From VXRJ01 sp964636705 (GTDB taxonomy: Bacteria; Acidobacteriota; Vicinamibacteria; Vicinamibacterales; UBA8438), in assembly GCA_964636705.1 (NCBI GenBank), contig CAZWUJ010000001.1, positions 186,001-250,000 on the forward strand: 64,000 nucleotides of DNA. Reading direction: 5' to 3'. The notes under the pieces were generated by a model. That model saw nothing but the letters and a program-made list of their open reading frames with translations, was not told the origin of the DNA and made no database searches. Shown piece by piece: positions 18,050-26,576 of this stretch. The position numbers and the translations under genes are program-made. Positions within the stretch are counted from its first letter, which is position 1, and each line of letters starts with the position of its first letter.

Positions 18050-18763
18050 TCACGGTTGGTCCACGGTGAGGCGGCACAGCACCGTATTGTGGGTTTCGAG
18101 ATCCCCAGTCCAGATCAACCGCGCCTCATCCTGCCACCCAATCGCGTCGTAGCCGCCGCGGGGTCTGACTGCGGCTTCGCTGTGTTCCACCGCTGACGGC
18201 CAGTGAGCATCGTCGAAGCCGGGACGGCGCCAGCCGTCCGGCTCGTCCATCGCCTCAAACCGGCATGGACCGACGCCGGGCGCCGGCTCGGCCTCGTCTT
18301 CGCAGGCGCGGTCGAGCGGCGCGTCGTGGATCACCAGACATCGCCAGCCACTGTTCGTGACCGCGACCGTCGTTTCCGTGGCGACATCCGTGAACTGCGC
18401 AATGAGCCCCCCATCACCCATCTGCTGGTTGCTGCGGCCGATGTACTCCAGACCCGTATCGTCCTGCTTGAAGTCCCTGGCGAGGATGTTCAACTGCAAC
18501 GGGTAGTCGCCGTTGAAGACAAACGCCTCGGCGTTGAACGACCGCTCGGTCGTGATCGGCGTCGAGTCCTCGATGATCAGCCGTTCGCCCAAGTAGAAGG
18601 CAAACCAGTTGTCGGCCCAGACCTCGCCCTTGATCGACACGGCGCCCGGGGTATCGACGACGATGACGTCGGGCGCTTGCCCCAGGCCGCAACCCGCCAG
18701 CAGGGCTCCCAGCATCCACAGAGTCCAAATCCTTCGCATCGCAGTTCTGATCCTCCGCATCAT
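18050..18763 (-). CDS. Lipoprotein with beta-sandwich-like domains, function unknown
   Basis: This protein (237 aa) starts MMRRIRTAMRRIWTLWMLGA and reaches a clear lipobox LLAGC, so it should be a lipid-anchored envelope protein. The mature part is acidic and beta-rich. Its C-terminal half has CRFEAMDEPDGWRRPGFDDA followed by HWPSAVEHSEAAV, a pattern seen in galactose-binding-like (jelly-roll) domains (inference from pattern only). Four cysteines in the C-terminal half could form disulfides. The start overlaps the stop of the uracil-DNA glycosylase gene as TGATG, so the two are coupled. No function is assigned. Confidence 0.72.
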   Translation of the reverse strand: MMRRIRTAMRRIWTLWMLGALLAGCGLGQAPDVIVVDTPGAVSIKGEVWADNWFAFYLGERLIIEDSTPITTERSFNAEAFVFNGDYPLQLNILARDFKQDDTGLEYIGRSNQQMGDGGLIAQFTDVATETTVAVTNSGWRCLVIHDAPLDRACEDEAEPAPGVGPCRFEAMDEPDGWRRPGFDDAHWPSAVEHSEAAVRPRGGYDAIGWQDEARLIWTGDLETHNTVLCRLTVDQP

Positions 18764-19479
18764 CACAGGCCGACATGCAGTTCGCGCAGGGCGGCGTCGA
18801 AGATCCCGGGCCACCCGCGGTTCGCGGCCGGACTGGCCGGGCTCGGATGCGGCGCCACGCCGCACCGTGCGCCGGCCGCATCCGCGACGGGGCGGGCGCG
18901 TTCGGAGGCGAACCGGCCGATGCCCACCACCACGGCGGGTCGCAGGTGCGACACCGTCGCGGCCAACGCCTCGTCACAGATCTCGAACAGCCGATCGCGC
19001 ATCTCGCGGGGCCGCAACTTGTCGGGGGTAAGGTTGCGCCCGCCGTCATCGACGAAGCACAAGGGGCAATAGTTCCACACGAAGGCGCGCTGAAAGAAGC
19101 GCTCCGGCGTTCCGAACCGGTCCCGGGCCCACCCCCAGAGACGCGCGCCGCTCACTTCTCCCCGGCCAATCCCGTACCCCAGCACGGGACGCCGGGGATG
19201 CTCACGCGCTGGCCGCTCCACCGGCGCCTCGATGCATAGCCAGTCCCGCACCATCGTCACGTCGCCGAACGGCACACCGGTCTGGGCCATCCCGAACGGG
19301 CCGGGATTCATGCCAACGAAGAGAATCTCGCGGGGCTCCCGGCCATGGCGCTCCAGGTAGAGCCGGTGCGGCGCCCATGCATAGTCGAGCGGAGCGTAGA
19401 CGTGCGTCACCGGTGCGCCGAAGCGCAGGACGCGGGTCCGTTCACGCAAACGCTCGGCAACCTCCACCAGGCCGGGCAC
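18763..19479 (-). CDS. SMUG1-type single-strand-selective uracil-DNA glycosylase
   Basis: Base-excision repair enzyme that removes uracil from DNA. The 238-residue protein has the SMUG1 first motif GMNPGPFGMAQTGVPFGDV (residues 56-74) and the second motif HPSPASPAANRGW (from about residue 211). These are the active-site loop with the catalytic Asn and the minor-groove loop with its His. Length and spacing match the family. The start is a GTG at 19479; an in-frame TAG lies just upstream, so it cannot begin earlier. Its stop codon overlaps the ATG of the lipoprotein gene, an odd pairing for a DNA repair enzyme. Confidence 0.9.
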   Translation of the reverse strand: MPGLVEVAERLRERTRVLRFGAPVTHVYAPLDYAWAPHRLYLERHGREPREILFVGMNPGPFGMAQTGVPFGDVTMVRDWLCIEAPVERPAREHPRRPVLGYGIGRGEVSGARLWGWARDRFGTPERFFQRAFVWNYCPLCFVDDGGRNLTPDKLRPREMRDRLFEICDEALAATVSHLRPAVVVGIGRFASERARPVADAAGARCGVAPHPSPASPAANRGWPGIFDAALRELHVGL

Positions 19480-19595
19480 CCGCAGACCCTACCGCATCCG
19501 CGAGACTTGCCTTTCAACCTATAATCATTTTCCTGCATGTCCGTTCGCGGCAGCGCGGTCGGGCCTTTGCCGTGCGTACGAAGGAACTGGCGACG

Positions 19596-22058
19596 ATGCC
19601 CAAGACCTTGTTTGCGCTTCTCGCGAGCTGGCTCGCATTGGCCATGTTGCCGGGCGCCAATGCGGTGGCGCATGCCGGTTCACCGGAGACGGCTCCCGGC
19701 GGAAGCCCCGCCGCGGAGACGCAGGCGCCGGTTTCCGAGCAGCCGTCGCGGGAGATCTTCGACCGCCACTGTGTCACCTGCCACAACGATCGACTGCGGA
19801 CTGCCGACCTGATGCTCGATCGGCTCGACGTCGGCGACATCGCCGGCAACGCGGAGACGCTGGAGAAGGTGATCCGCAAGCTCCGGAGCGGGCAGATGCC
19901 GCCCGAGGGACGGCCCCGTCCCGACGAAGCCGCCGTCGAGGCGTTCGTCGGCGCACTGGAAGCCGCCCTTGACCGTGTCGCCGCCGAACGCCCCGATCCC
20001 GGGCGCGTCGCCTCGCGCCGACTCAACCGGCTGGAGTACGTCAACGCGATCTATGACCTGCTGGCACTGGAGATCGACGGCGAGACGCTGCTACCGAGCG
20101 ACATGGCGGGTTTCGGCTTCGACAACAACGCCGACGTGCTGTCGGTTACGCCGGCGCTGATGGACCGTTACATCACGGCGGCGACCAAGATCAGCCGCGC
20201 CGCCGTCGGCAGCCCCGACAACCGCCCGGCGATGCAGGTCTATAAGGTGGGCTACGAACGGCGCGACGTGAGGAGGAGCGACGACATGCCGTTCGCGACG
20301 CATGGCGGACTCGCCGTGCGCCACACCTTCCCCCTCGACGGCGAGTACGTCTTCTCCATCCGTCTGAAGCGGAACGCAACGATCGAGACGATCGACGGCA
20401 TCGCGGAGGACGAGCACCAGATCGAGGTGCGGATCGACCACGAACTGATCCGGCGGTTCGACATAGGCGGACGGTTTCCCGGACCCGACCCGGGACAGTT
20501 GATCGCCGTTCCCGAGGATGACATCGAAGGCCAGCGTCTCCACGAGTACCGGATGACGGCGGACCACGAACTCGAGGTGCGGGTCCCGGTGCCCGCCGGC
20601 ACGCGGCTCGTCACCGTCGGCTTCACCGATTCCGCCCCATCGCCCAACATGGCGACCGACCTGCCGGGTATCGACATGCTGTACGTCTCCGGACCGTTCG
20701 ACGGCACGGTGCCGGACAATACGCCCAGCCGGCAGCGCATCTTCACCTGCCGGCCGGAGAGCCCGGAGACCGCGGCGGAGGAAGCGTGCGCGCGCCAGAT
20801 ACTCGGCACGCTCGCCCGGCGTGCCTACCGCCGGCCGGTGACGGACGACGACATCGATCCGCTGATCACCGTCTACCGCGAGGGACGCGCGTCACGCGAT
20901 TTCGAGGCGGGGATCGAGCGCGCGCTCGAAGCCCTGCTCGCGATGCCGGGTTTCCTGATGCGGGTGGAGCGCCACCCGGTCGACACGCGGCCGGGAGCAG
21001 TGTACGAGCTGACCGATCTGGAGCTGGCGACGCGCCTCTCGTTCTTCCTCTGGAAGAGCATCCCGGACGAAGAGTTGCTCGGATTGGCTGAACAGGGCCG
21101 CCTGAGCGACCCTGAGGTCCTGGCCGGACAGGTGCGCCGGCTGCTGGCCGACCGGCGCTCCTCCCGGTTCCTGAACGACTTTGCCGGGCAGTGGCTGCAG
21201 ATGCGCAATATCCACTCGCAGGATCCGGACGGCGCGCTGTTCGCCGGGTTCAACGATTCGCTCCGGAACGCGATGGTCCGTGAGACGGAGCTGTTCTTCG
21301 AGAGCCAGGTGCGCGACGACCGGCCGATCTCGGAACTACTGACCGCGGACTACACGTTCCTGAACCAGCAGTTGGCGAACCACTACGGCGTGGAGGGAAT
21401 CTACGGCAGCCGCTTCCGGCGCGTCGACTGGAACGACGACCGGCGGCACGGGCTGCTCGGCCACGCGAGTCTGCTGACCGTGACGTCGTACGCCAACCGG
21501 ACATCCGTCGTGTTGCGCGGCAAATGGGTGCTGGAGACGCTGCTCGGCTCGCCGCCGCCGCCGCCGCCGCCCAACGTCCCGCCGCTCGCCGAGAACGACC
21601 GGTCCAACCCGACAACGCTGCGCGAGCGGATGGAACAGCATCGCCGCAATCCGGTCTGCGCAAGCTGCCATCGGCGGATGGATCCGCTCGGGTTCGCCAT
21701 GGAGCATTTCGACGCGATCGGGCGGTGGCGTGAGAGCGACGGCGGCGCGCCGATCAACGCGACGATCGAGCTGTCGGGCCGGACCATCGATAGCCCGCGC
21801 ACGCTGCGCGAGGCGTTGCTGGCGGAGGGAGACCGGGAGTTCGTCCGGGCGGTGGCGGAAAAGCTGCTGATCTATGCTCTCGGGCGCGGCGTGCTGCACA
21901 CCGATCAGCCGCTACTCCGGCGGATCTCGGACGAACTGGAGCGCGGGGGCGATCGGTGGTCGTCGCTCGTGCAGTTGATCGTCGCCAGTGATCAGTTCCA
22001 GATGCGGCGCGCTCCGTATGCGGACGGCGCCGACGCGGTCGCTGCCGATCAACCGTAG
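19596..22058 (+). CDS. DUF1592/DUF1588-family diheme protein (planctomycete-type cytochrome), copy 1
   Basis: An exported 820-residue protein. Residues 1-25 are a signal peptide. A c-type heme motif CVTCH is at residues 59-63, followed by the DUF1587 block (LNRLEYVNAIYDLLALEI), a carbohydrate-binding-like middle (DUF1595 region), DUF1592 (TDLELATRLSFFLWKSIPDE), DUF1588 (WVLETLLGSPPPPPPPNVPP) with a second CASCH at 688-692, and DUF1585 at the end. The family is widespread in Planctomycetes and Acidobacteria, always with a DUF1552 partner, and no reaction is established; a periplasmic redox role is likely. ATG 19596 is chosen because the signal peptide starts there, with a weak AAGGA upstream. 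The DUF1552 gene follows 26 bp later. Confidence 0.9.
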   Translation: MPKTLFALLASWLALAMLPGANAVAHAGSPETAPGGSPAAETQAPVSEQPSREIFDRHCVTCHNDRLRTADLMLDRLDVGDIAGNAETLEKVIRKLRSGQMPPEGRPRPDEAAVEAFVGALEAALDRVAAERPDPGRVASRRLNRLEYVNAIYDLLALEIDGETLLPSDMAGFGFDNNADVLSVTPALMDRYITAATKISRAAVGSPDNRPAMQVYKVGYERRDVRRSDDMPFATHGGLAVRHTFPLDGEYVFSIRLKRNATIETIDGIAEDEHQIEVRIDHELIRRFDIGGRFPGPDPGQLIAVPEDDIEGQRLHEYRMTADHELEVRVPVPAGTRLVTVGFTDSAPSPNMATDLPGIDMLYVSGPFDGTVPDNTPSRQRIFTCRPESPETAAEEACARQILGTLARRAYRRPVTDDDIDPLITVYREGRASRDFEAGIERALEALLAMPGFLMRVERHPVDTRPGAVYELTDLELATRLSFFLWKSIPDEELLGLAEQGRLSDPEVLAGQVRRLLADRRSSRFLNDFAGQWLQMRNIHSQDPDGALFAGFNDSLRNAMVRETELFFESQVRDDRPISELLTADYTFLNQQLANHYGVEGIYGSRFRRVDWNDDRRHGLLGHASLLTVTSYANRTSVVLRGKWVLETLLGSPPPPPPPNVPPLAENDRSNPTTLRERMEQHRRNPVCASCHRRMDPLGFAMEHFDAIGRWRESDGGAPINATIELSGRTIDSPRTLREALLAEGDREFVRAVAEKLLIYALGRGVLHTDQPLLRRISDELERGGDRWSSLVQLIVASDQFQMRRAPYADGADAVAADQP

Positions 22059-22084
22059 CGGATCGCGACCGAGGAGCGAGAACG

Positions 22085-23431
22085 ATGCTCATCACCAAGA
22101 TGCACCTGCCGCGCCGCACCGTGCTGCGCGGACTCGGCGCAGCCATCGCGTTGCCGTTGCTCGACGGAATGGTCCCGGCGCTCACCGCGCTGCAGCGGAC
22201 CGCCGCGGCGCCGATTCGCCGGTTCGGGGTCTTCTACGTCCCGAACGGCATGTCGATGCCGTACTGGTTCCCAAAGACCGAAGGACCGATTGACGAGTTG
22301 CCGCCGACGCTCGCCTCGCTGCAGCCGTTCAAGGATCGCGTGCTGCTCTGCGGAGGACTAGACGACGAAGCGGCGAACCTCGTGAAGGGCGGCGGCGATC
22401 ACGCCCGATCCGCAGGCACGTTCCTCACGTGCGTCCCGTTCAAGATCACGAGCGGCGCGGACGTCTTCGCCGCGGTGTCGATGGACCAGATCGCCGCCCG
22501 CGAGCTGTCGAAGGAAACGCAGATCGCCTCTCTCGAGCTGGGCATCGAATCCAACGCGATGGTCGGCAACTGCGACGGCGGCGCGAGTTGCGCGTACACC
22601 AACACCATCGCCTGGCGGACGCCGACGACACCGCTGCCCATCGAGAACGATCCGCGCGCCGTCTTCGAGCGGCTGTTCGGGACGAGCGGAAGCACGGATC
22701 CCGCCGCGCGGATGGAGCGCCTGCAGCGGGACCGGAGCATCCTGGACGCGGTCGGAACCGAGCTCAAGAACCTGGAACGCGTCATCGGGCCGGGCGACCG
22801 GGTCAAGCTGGACGAGTACGTCGACGCTCTGCGCGACGTCGAGCGCCGCATCCAGATGGCGGAGGATCAAAGCGCTCGGGAATTGCCGGTAGTGGATCAG
22901 CCGGTCGGAGTGCCGAATGACTATGCCGAGCATGCGCGGCTGATGATGGACCTGCTCGCGCTCGCATACCAGACGGACCTGACGCGCATCTCCACGTTCA
23001 TGCTGGCCCGCGAGGTCAGCGGACGGGCCTACCCGGAGGTCGGCGTCCCCGACTCGCACCACCCGCTGTCCCACCATCAGGACGAACCGGCGAAACTGGA
23101 GCGGCTGCACAAGATCAACCAGTACCAGTTCGCGCAGTTCGCCTACCTGGTGGAGAAGATGGCCAACCTGCAGGAAGGCGACGGCTCGATGCTCGACTCG
23201 ACCCTCTTCCTCTACGGCACCGGCATCAGCGACAGCAACACGCACTTCCACGACGATCTGCCGATCGCGCTCGTGGGCGGCGACTCGGCCGGCATCCACG
23301 GCGGGCGCTACATCCGCTACCCGGACGATACGCCCCTGGCCAACCTGCACATGACGATCCTCGAAATGCTGGGCGTCCCGCAGGAGACCTTCGGCGACGG
23401 CACCGGCAACCTGCCCCGCCTCACCGTCTAG
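22085..23431 (+). CDS. DUF1552 family protein, Tat-type signal, copy 1
   Basis: A 448-residue protein whose N-terminus PRRTVLRGLGAAIALPLLDG is a twin-arginine-like signal (Arg 10 and 11), so it is probably exported folded. The body has the DUF1552 pattern: FYVPNGMSMPYWFPKTEG, GGLDDEAAN and HARSAGTFLT near the start, then SHHQDEPAKLERLHKINQYQ and LDSTLFLYGTGISDSNTHFH near the end. The fold is related to sulfatase/alkaline-phosphatase-like DUF1501 proteins (known of the family), but catalytic residues are not established. GAGGAGCGAG lies just before the ATG. It is in an operon with DUF1592 (26 bp upstream) and cytochrome c' (2 bp downstream). Confidence 0.9.
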   Translation: MLITKMHLPRRTVLRGLGAAIALPLLDGMVPALTALQRTAAAPIRRFGVFYVPNGMSMPYWFPKTEGPIDELPPTLASLQPFKDRVLLCGGLDDEAANLVKGGGDHARSAGTFLTCVPFKITSGADVFAAVSMDQIAARELSKETQIASLELGIESNAMVGNCDGGASCAYTNTIAWRTPTTPLPIENDPRAVFERLFGTSGSTDPAARMERLQRDRSILDAVGTELKNLERVIGPGDRVKLDEYVDALRDVERRIQMAEDQSARELPVVDQPVGVPNDYAEHARLMMDLLALAYQTDLTRISTFMLAREVSGRAYPEVGVPDSHHPLSHHQDEPAKLERLHKINQYQFAQFAYLVEKMANLQEGDGSMLDSTLFLYGTGISDSNTHFHDDLPIALVGGDSAGIHGGRYIRYPDDTPLANLHMTILEMLGVPQETFGDGTGNLPRLTV

Positions 23432-23433
23432 GC

Positions 23434-23937
23434 ATGGCAATGGTGCGCCGGCGTCCACGGTGCGCCAACCGGTGCGCCGGACGGTGCGCCGGCCTCCAGG
23501 CCGGCATACTGACCGCCGCGCTCCTGCTCGCCACAGCCACCCTGCACGCCCAGAACCCCTACCCCGTCTACACCGCCGACCACCTGGCGGGGACAATGGA
23601 AACCGTCGGCCCCAATTTCGACGCCGGCGTCCGCGCGCTCGATGCGGCCGATTTCGACACCGCCAAGGAGCGCTTCGTCCGCGCCCGCGAGCAGCTCGCG
23701 ACGACCGTCACATTCTGGCGGCAGCGCGACCGCGAGGACGCCATGCAATGGGTCCGCGACGCCGTCACGAAGCTGGACAGCCTGGACACCACGCTCTCGC
23801 AGGACTCCATCGACGGCGCTGCCGCCGCTGGTCAGGCGCAGGAGATCGAAACGACCTGCAACGCCTGTCACTCCGTCTACCGCGAGCAGGACCCCGCCAC
23901 GGGCGAGTACCGGCTGAAGCCGGGGGCCGCCGACTGA
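23434..23937 (+). CDS. Exported cytochrome c'-like monoheme protein
   Basis: The heme motif is near the C-terminus, CNACHSVYR at residues 142-150, the hallmark of cytochrome c' and c556 four-helix bundles, in which CxxCH is followed by an Arg or Lys that lines the heme pocket. The helical stretch of residues 50-135 fits a four-helix bundle. These proteins bind NO or CO or shuttle electrons in the periplasm. Its first 30 residues are unusual: the signal peptide n-region is encoded by a palindromic repeat (RRRPRCANRCAGRCAGLQAG). It follows DUF1552 by 2 bp, so it may be the electron carrier for the DUF1592/DUF1552 pair (inference). Confidence 0.85.
   Translation: MAMVRRRPRCANRCAGRCAGLQAGILTAALLLATATLHAQNPYPVYTADHLAGTMETVGPNFDAGVRALDAADFDTAKERFVRAREQLATTVTFWRQRDREDAMQWVRDAVTKLDSLDTTLSQDSIDGAAAAGQAQEIETTCNACHSVYREQDPATGEYRLKPGAAD
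23488..23505. repeat. Palindromic GCCGGC repeat inside the cytochrome c' signal peptide coding region
   Basis: GCCGGCCT-CC-AGGCCGGC is an 18-bp perfect hairpin with an 8-bp stem. The flanking bases from 23443 to 23487 (gtgcgccggcgtccacgg and ggtgcgccgg) are degenerate relatives. The same 18-bp unit with variations occurs at 30717, 30792 and 35892. The copies lie in different places, so this is a dispersed repeat family and not a coding coincidence. Confidence 0.8.
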
Positions 23938-24042
23938 CGCGGGCGCCGCCGCGACCCTTCAGAGCGCAGCCCCGATCCCGGTCAGGACGATGAACCACGT
24001 CACGCTTACGGTCTCCGACGTCCGGCCCGTCTGCCGAGTCTG

Positions 24043-24447
24043 ATGAAGCCGGTTCTCCTCGCTGGCGGCAACCCTCAGATCGCGAAGGCGGACGGTGACG
24101 CCCCCGTGCAGGCCTATATCGCGGCCATGCCGGGTTGGAAGAGTGATGTCGGGCGCCGCCTCGATGATCTCATCGTGCGAACCGTGCCCGACGTGCGCAA
24201 GTGCGTGAGGTGGAACTCGCCCTTCTACGGAGTGGAGGGCCAAGGGTGGTTCGCGAGCTACCACGTTTTTGCGCGCTACATCAAGGTGACCTTCTTCCAT
24301 GGCGCGTTGCTGCGACCCGTTCCCCCCGGCTCAGGCAAGGACAAGGATTCGCGCTGGGTCGACATCTACGAGGACGGCCTCGACGAGGCACAGATGGCGA
24401 CGTGGATCCGGCAGGCGGCCGACCTGCCCGGCTGGGACCTGACCTGA
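24043..24447 (+). CDS. DUF1801 (YdhG-like) protein
   Basis: A 134-residue cytoplasmic protein matching the DUF1801 pattern: AYIAAMPGWKSDVGRRLDDL, then VRWNSPFYGVEGQGWFASYH, YIKVTFFHGALL and the C-terminal DLPGWDLT. Members are small alpha/beta proteins of unknown activity, some linked to iron or to general stress, but none of this can be seen here. It starts at ATG 24043 and follows the cytochrome operon by 105 bp. It converges with the gene at 24490. Confidence 0.82.
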   Translation: MKPVLLAGGNPQIAKADGDAPVQAYIAAMPGWKSDVGRRLDDLIVRTVPDVRKCVRWNSPFYGVEGQGWFASYHVFARYIKVTFFHGALLRPVPPGSGKDKDSRWVDIYEDGLDEAQMATWIRQAADLPGWDLT

Positions 24448-24489
24448 CCCTCCCGACCCAGGTCGAGGTCACTGAACCCAGGCTGGCGG

Positions 24490-25368
24490 TCACGGACGGC
24501 GCTGATTCCCAATCACACGCGCGCCCGTGACGAACCGCCGATAGTTCGAGATCTCGTGGATGATTAGCTGCCGCCTCACGCCAGCGTTCCGCCAGACCGA
24601 CATCGATTCCATCGACGAGGGCAGCAACAACGTCTCGTCCGGATCGGAGAAGGTCACCCGGCGGTAACGGACCGTGCTGTTGGCGCTCTCGAGGACCATC
24701 GTAGGCGGCCCCAGGCGACCCCGCTCGCGCGGCACCCGGAACTCGAACATGCCGCTCAGCCGCTCGTCCACACGCAGCACTTCTCCGCTTTCGGCGTCGG
24801 CCCACACCCTTCCGCGAGTGTGTCCCGGCAGATCGAGGCTTACGCAGTTGTCCTCCCACTCGATCGTCGGTGCTTCGTCGTGCCGCGGCCTGTATTCGAT
24901 GACGTCCGCTTCCCGGCCCGCTTCGCGTTCGCGCCTGGTCCAACTGAACACGAAGTCCTCTCGCCTCGCGGGGAGGAAGATCGCCAGTGGTTCGTCCGAG
25001 AACGGCTCGGGATCGGCGCACTCGGGCTCGTCTTCCGGTTCCGCCGGCCGGCCATTGGCTTCCAGGAGCCGTCGCCTCACGACGGGCTCGGGCGCCATCG
25101 TGTCCGTCCCCTCTGCCCACTCGACACGCATCTCGTACAAGAGGTTCCTGGGAGGACGGACGTCGCGGAGGTCCCAAGTCATCGGCCGCACGACGACGCG
25201 CACGTCCGCCAGCACGTTCCGTGCTTGCGCATAGAAATGTTCGACGGATGCCTGGATGCGTTGCAGAACCGCCTCCACGTCGCGATCGTCCCCGCTCTGC
25301 GCGGAGACCGGTGCTGCACCCACCAGGTGAGCGCCCAGCACGAACGCCCACAGAGTTCGGCGGCGCAT
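24490..25368 (-). CDS. Secreted protein of unknown function
   Basis: A 292-residue protein with a clean signal peptide (MRRRTLWAFVLGAHLVGAAP, cleavage after VSAQ). The rest is soluble and rich in Arg, Glu and Asp with several Trp-containing strands (FVFSWTRREREAG, TIEWEDNCVSLDLPGHTRGR). The alternating beta pattern and repeated strands of similar length suggest an outer-membrane-associated or carrier beta-fold such as lipocalin or LolA-like, but no known domain is recognised. The start at 25368 was chosen because the longer open frame upstream has no signal peptide and is arginine-rich antisense sequence. A 110-bp gap separates it from the next gene. Confidence 0.65.
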   Translation of the reverse strand: MRRRTLWAFVLGAHLVGAAPVSAQSGDDRDVEAVLQRIQASVEHFYAQARNVLADVRVVVRPMTWDLRDVRPPRNLLYEMRVEWAEGTDTMAPEPVVRRRLLEANGRPAEPEDEPECADPEPFSDEPLAIFLPARREDFVFSWTRREREAGREADVIEYRPRHDEAPTIEWEDNCVSLDLPGHTRGRVWADAESGEVLRVDERLSGMFEFRVPRERGRLGPPTMVLESANSTVRYRRVTFSDPDETLLLPSSMESMSVWRNAGVRRQLIIHEISNYRRFVTGARVIGNQRRP

Positions 25369-25478
25369 CCCGAGACAATAGCCACGACGTCGACATCTCG
25401 CAACCCGGCGTCGCAGTCCCCGCAGCGCACGAACGGGCCGTTCCCGGGCCGCTTCGCGAATCGAACCTCGTTGGCCTG

Positions 25479-26576
25479 TCACAGTTCCGGCACTCGATAC
25501 TCCAGAAGTGCGGAACGGCCGACGATTTCCACAATACGTACGAGGAACGTCGTGCCGTCCGCGTCGGTCAGCCGTAGCTCTTCGCCGGGAACGAAGTGAA
25601 CGGGTTGCTGGCGACCCTGTCCGATGGCGATGTTCGACGCGTACAGGTAAGTGCGATCCAGCGTGTCGCGCAACGGGTTCAGCCGCCCCCCGAGCCCGGG
25701 AAGGTGCCCTGTCGCCTCGGGGAAGATCACGCTTCCGCCCCGCGGCAGCGGGGAAAGTTCGATCGCGAGCGCGCCATCGGCGGGGAGCCATTCCCGCTTG
25801 AGGCAAGCCGCGTATCCCGTTGCCGCCCCGAAAACGGTCATCGGCAACTCTGTCGTGTACAGGTCGACCGCAGCCTCGCCGTTCTCGTCCGTAACCGCGT
25901 GCTTCCAGGTCCGGTTCGGGAAGAGGACCAGCACGTCTGCTCCCGGCAACAACTGTCCCTCGGCCCGTACGGTGACGACCGCACGTGACGACATCGCATC
26001 CTGCGGCGCGGCAGGGATCATCAGCAGGACTTCCGCGTCGTCGACGAGCCGGTATTCGGGCAACCGGCCAGAGAGCTCGCGGGTCTCACGCAGGATTGCC
26101 GGAACACCGTCGCCCCGACGCTCCATGTTGACGAGCAACACGATATCCGGCCGCCGTTCATGCTTGTTCTCGACCACCGTGAACTGGTTGACTGCCAGCC
26201 AGTCGTTCGCCTCCGGAACGTCGAAGTCGATCACGCGGACCTGCGCGCCGCGCACCGCCCCGTCGGGAGTGGCGTACTCCACCGTCACGCCGTCGACGAG
26301 CATGCGGTGGAAGTCGCGGTTCCGGGCTTCCAGCGTCGCGCCAGCCGGGCGTTTCAGTCGGCGTAGGGTGTCTTCGAGCGCGTCATCGGGTGGTTCGGGA
26401 TTGAGCCGGCCAAGAGCAGTTCGCAGGCGCCCCGCCAGTAGCACTTCCCCGTAGTCGCCGCGCTCGGCTCCGGGGGTATCCGGCGCGATGTCGGGGCCAT
26501 GGACTGCCCTCCAGCCGGCGCTTCCGAGCCAGTCGAGAACAGCAGATTCGACGGTTGCCTCGCTGACAGGATTCAT
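25479..26576 (-). CDS. Chimeric protein: type I restriction HsdR N-terminal domain fused to an unknown C-terminal domain
   Basis: Residues 1-150 of this 365-aa protein match the N-terminal part of type I R subunits: SEATVESAVLDWLGSAGW, GDYGEVLLAGRLRTALGRLN and NDWLAVNQFTVVENKHERR leading to PDIVLLVN. The nuclease Asp of PDIV is present, but the ExK that normally follows, and the whole DEAD motor, are missing. From residue 151 (MERRGDGVPAILRETREL) a different protein continues, ending in a beta-rich domain (RTYLYASNIAIGQGRQQPVHF, EELRLTDADGTTFLVRIVEI, GRSALLEYR) that I do not recognise. ATG 26576 overlaps the TGA of the DUF4143 gene as ATGA. Likely a deletion fusion; whether it is expressed is unknown. 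Confidence 0.72.
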   Translation of the reverse strand: MNPVSEATVESAVLDWLGSAGWRAVHGPDIAPDTPGAERGDYGEVLLAGRLRTALGRLNPEPPDDALEDTLRRLKRPAGATLEARNRDFHRMLVDGVTVEYATPDGAVRGAQVRVIDFDVPEANDWLAVNQFTVVENKHERRPDIVLLVNMERRGDGVPAILRETRELSGRLPEYRLVDDAEVLLMIPAAPQDAMSSRAVVTVRAEGQLLPGADVLVLFPNRTWKHAVTDENGEAAVDLYTTELPMTVFGAATGYAACLKREWLPADGALAIELSPLPRGGSVIFPEATGHLPGLGGRLNPLRDTLDRTYLYASNIAIGQGRQQPVHFVPGEELRLTDADGTTFLVRIVEIVGRSALLEYRVPEL

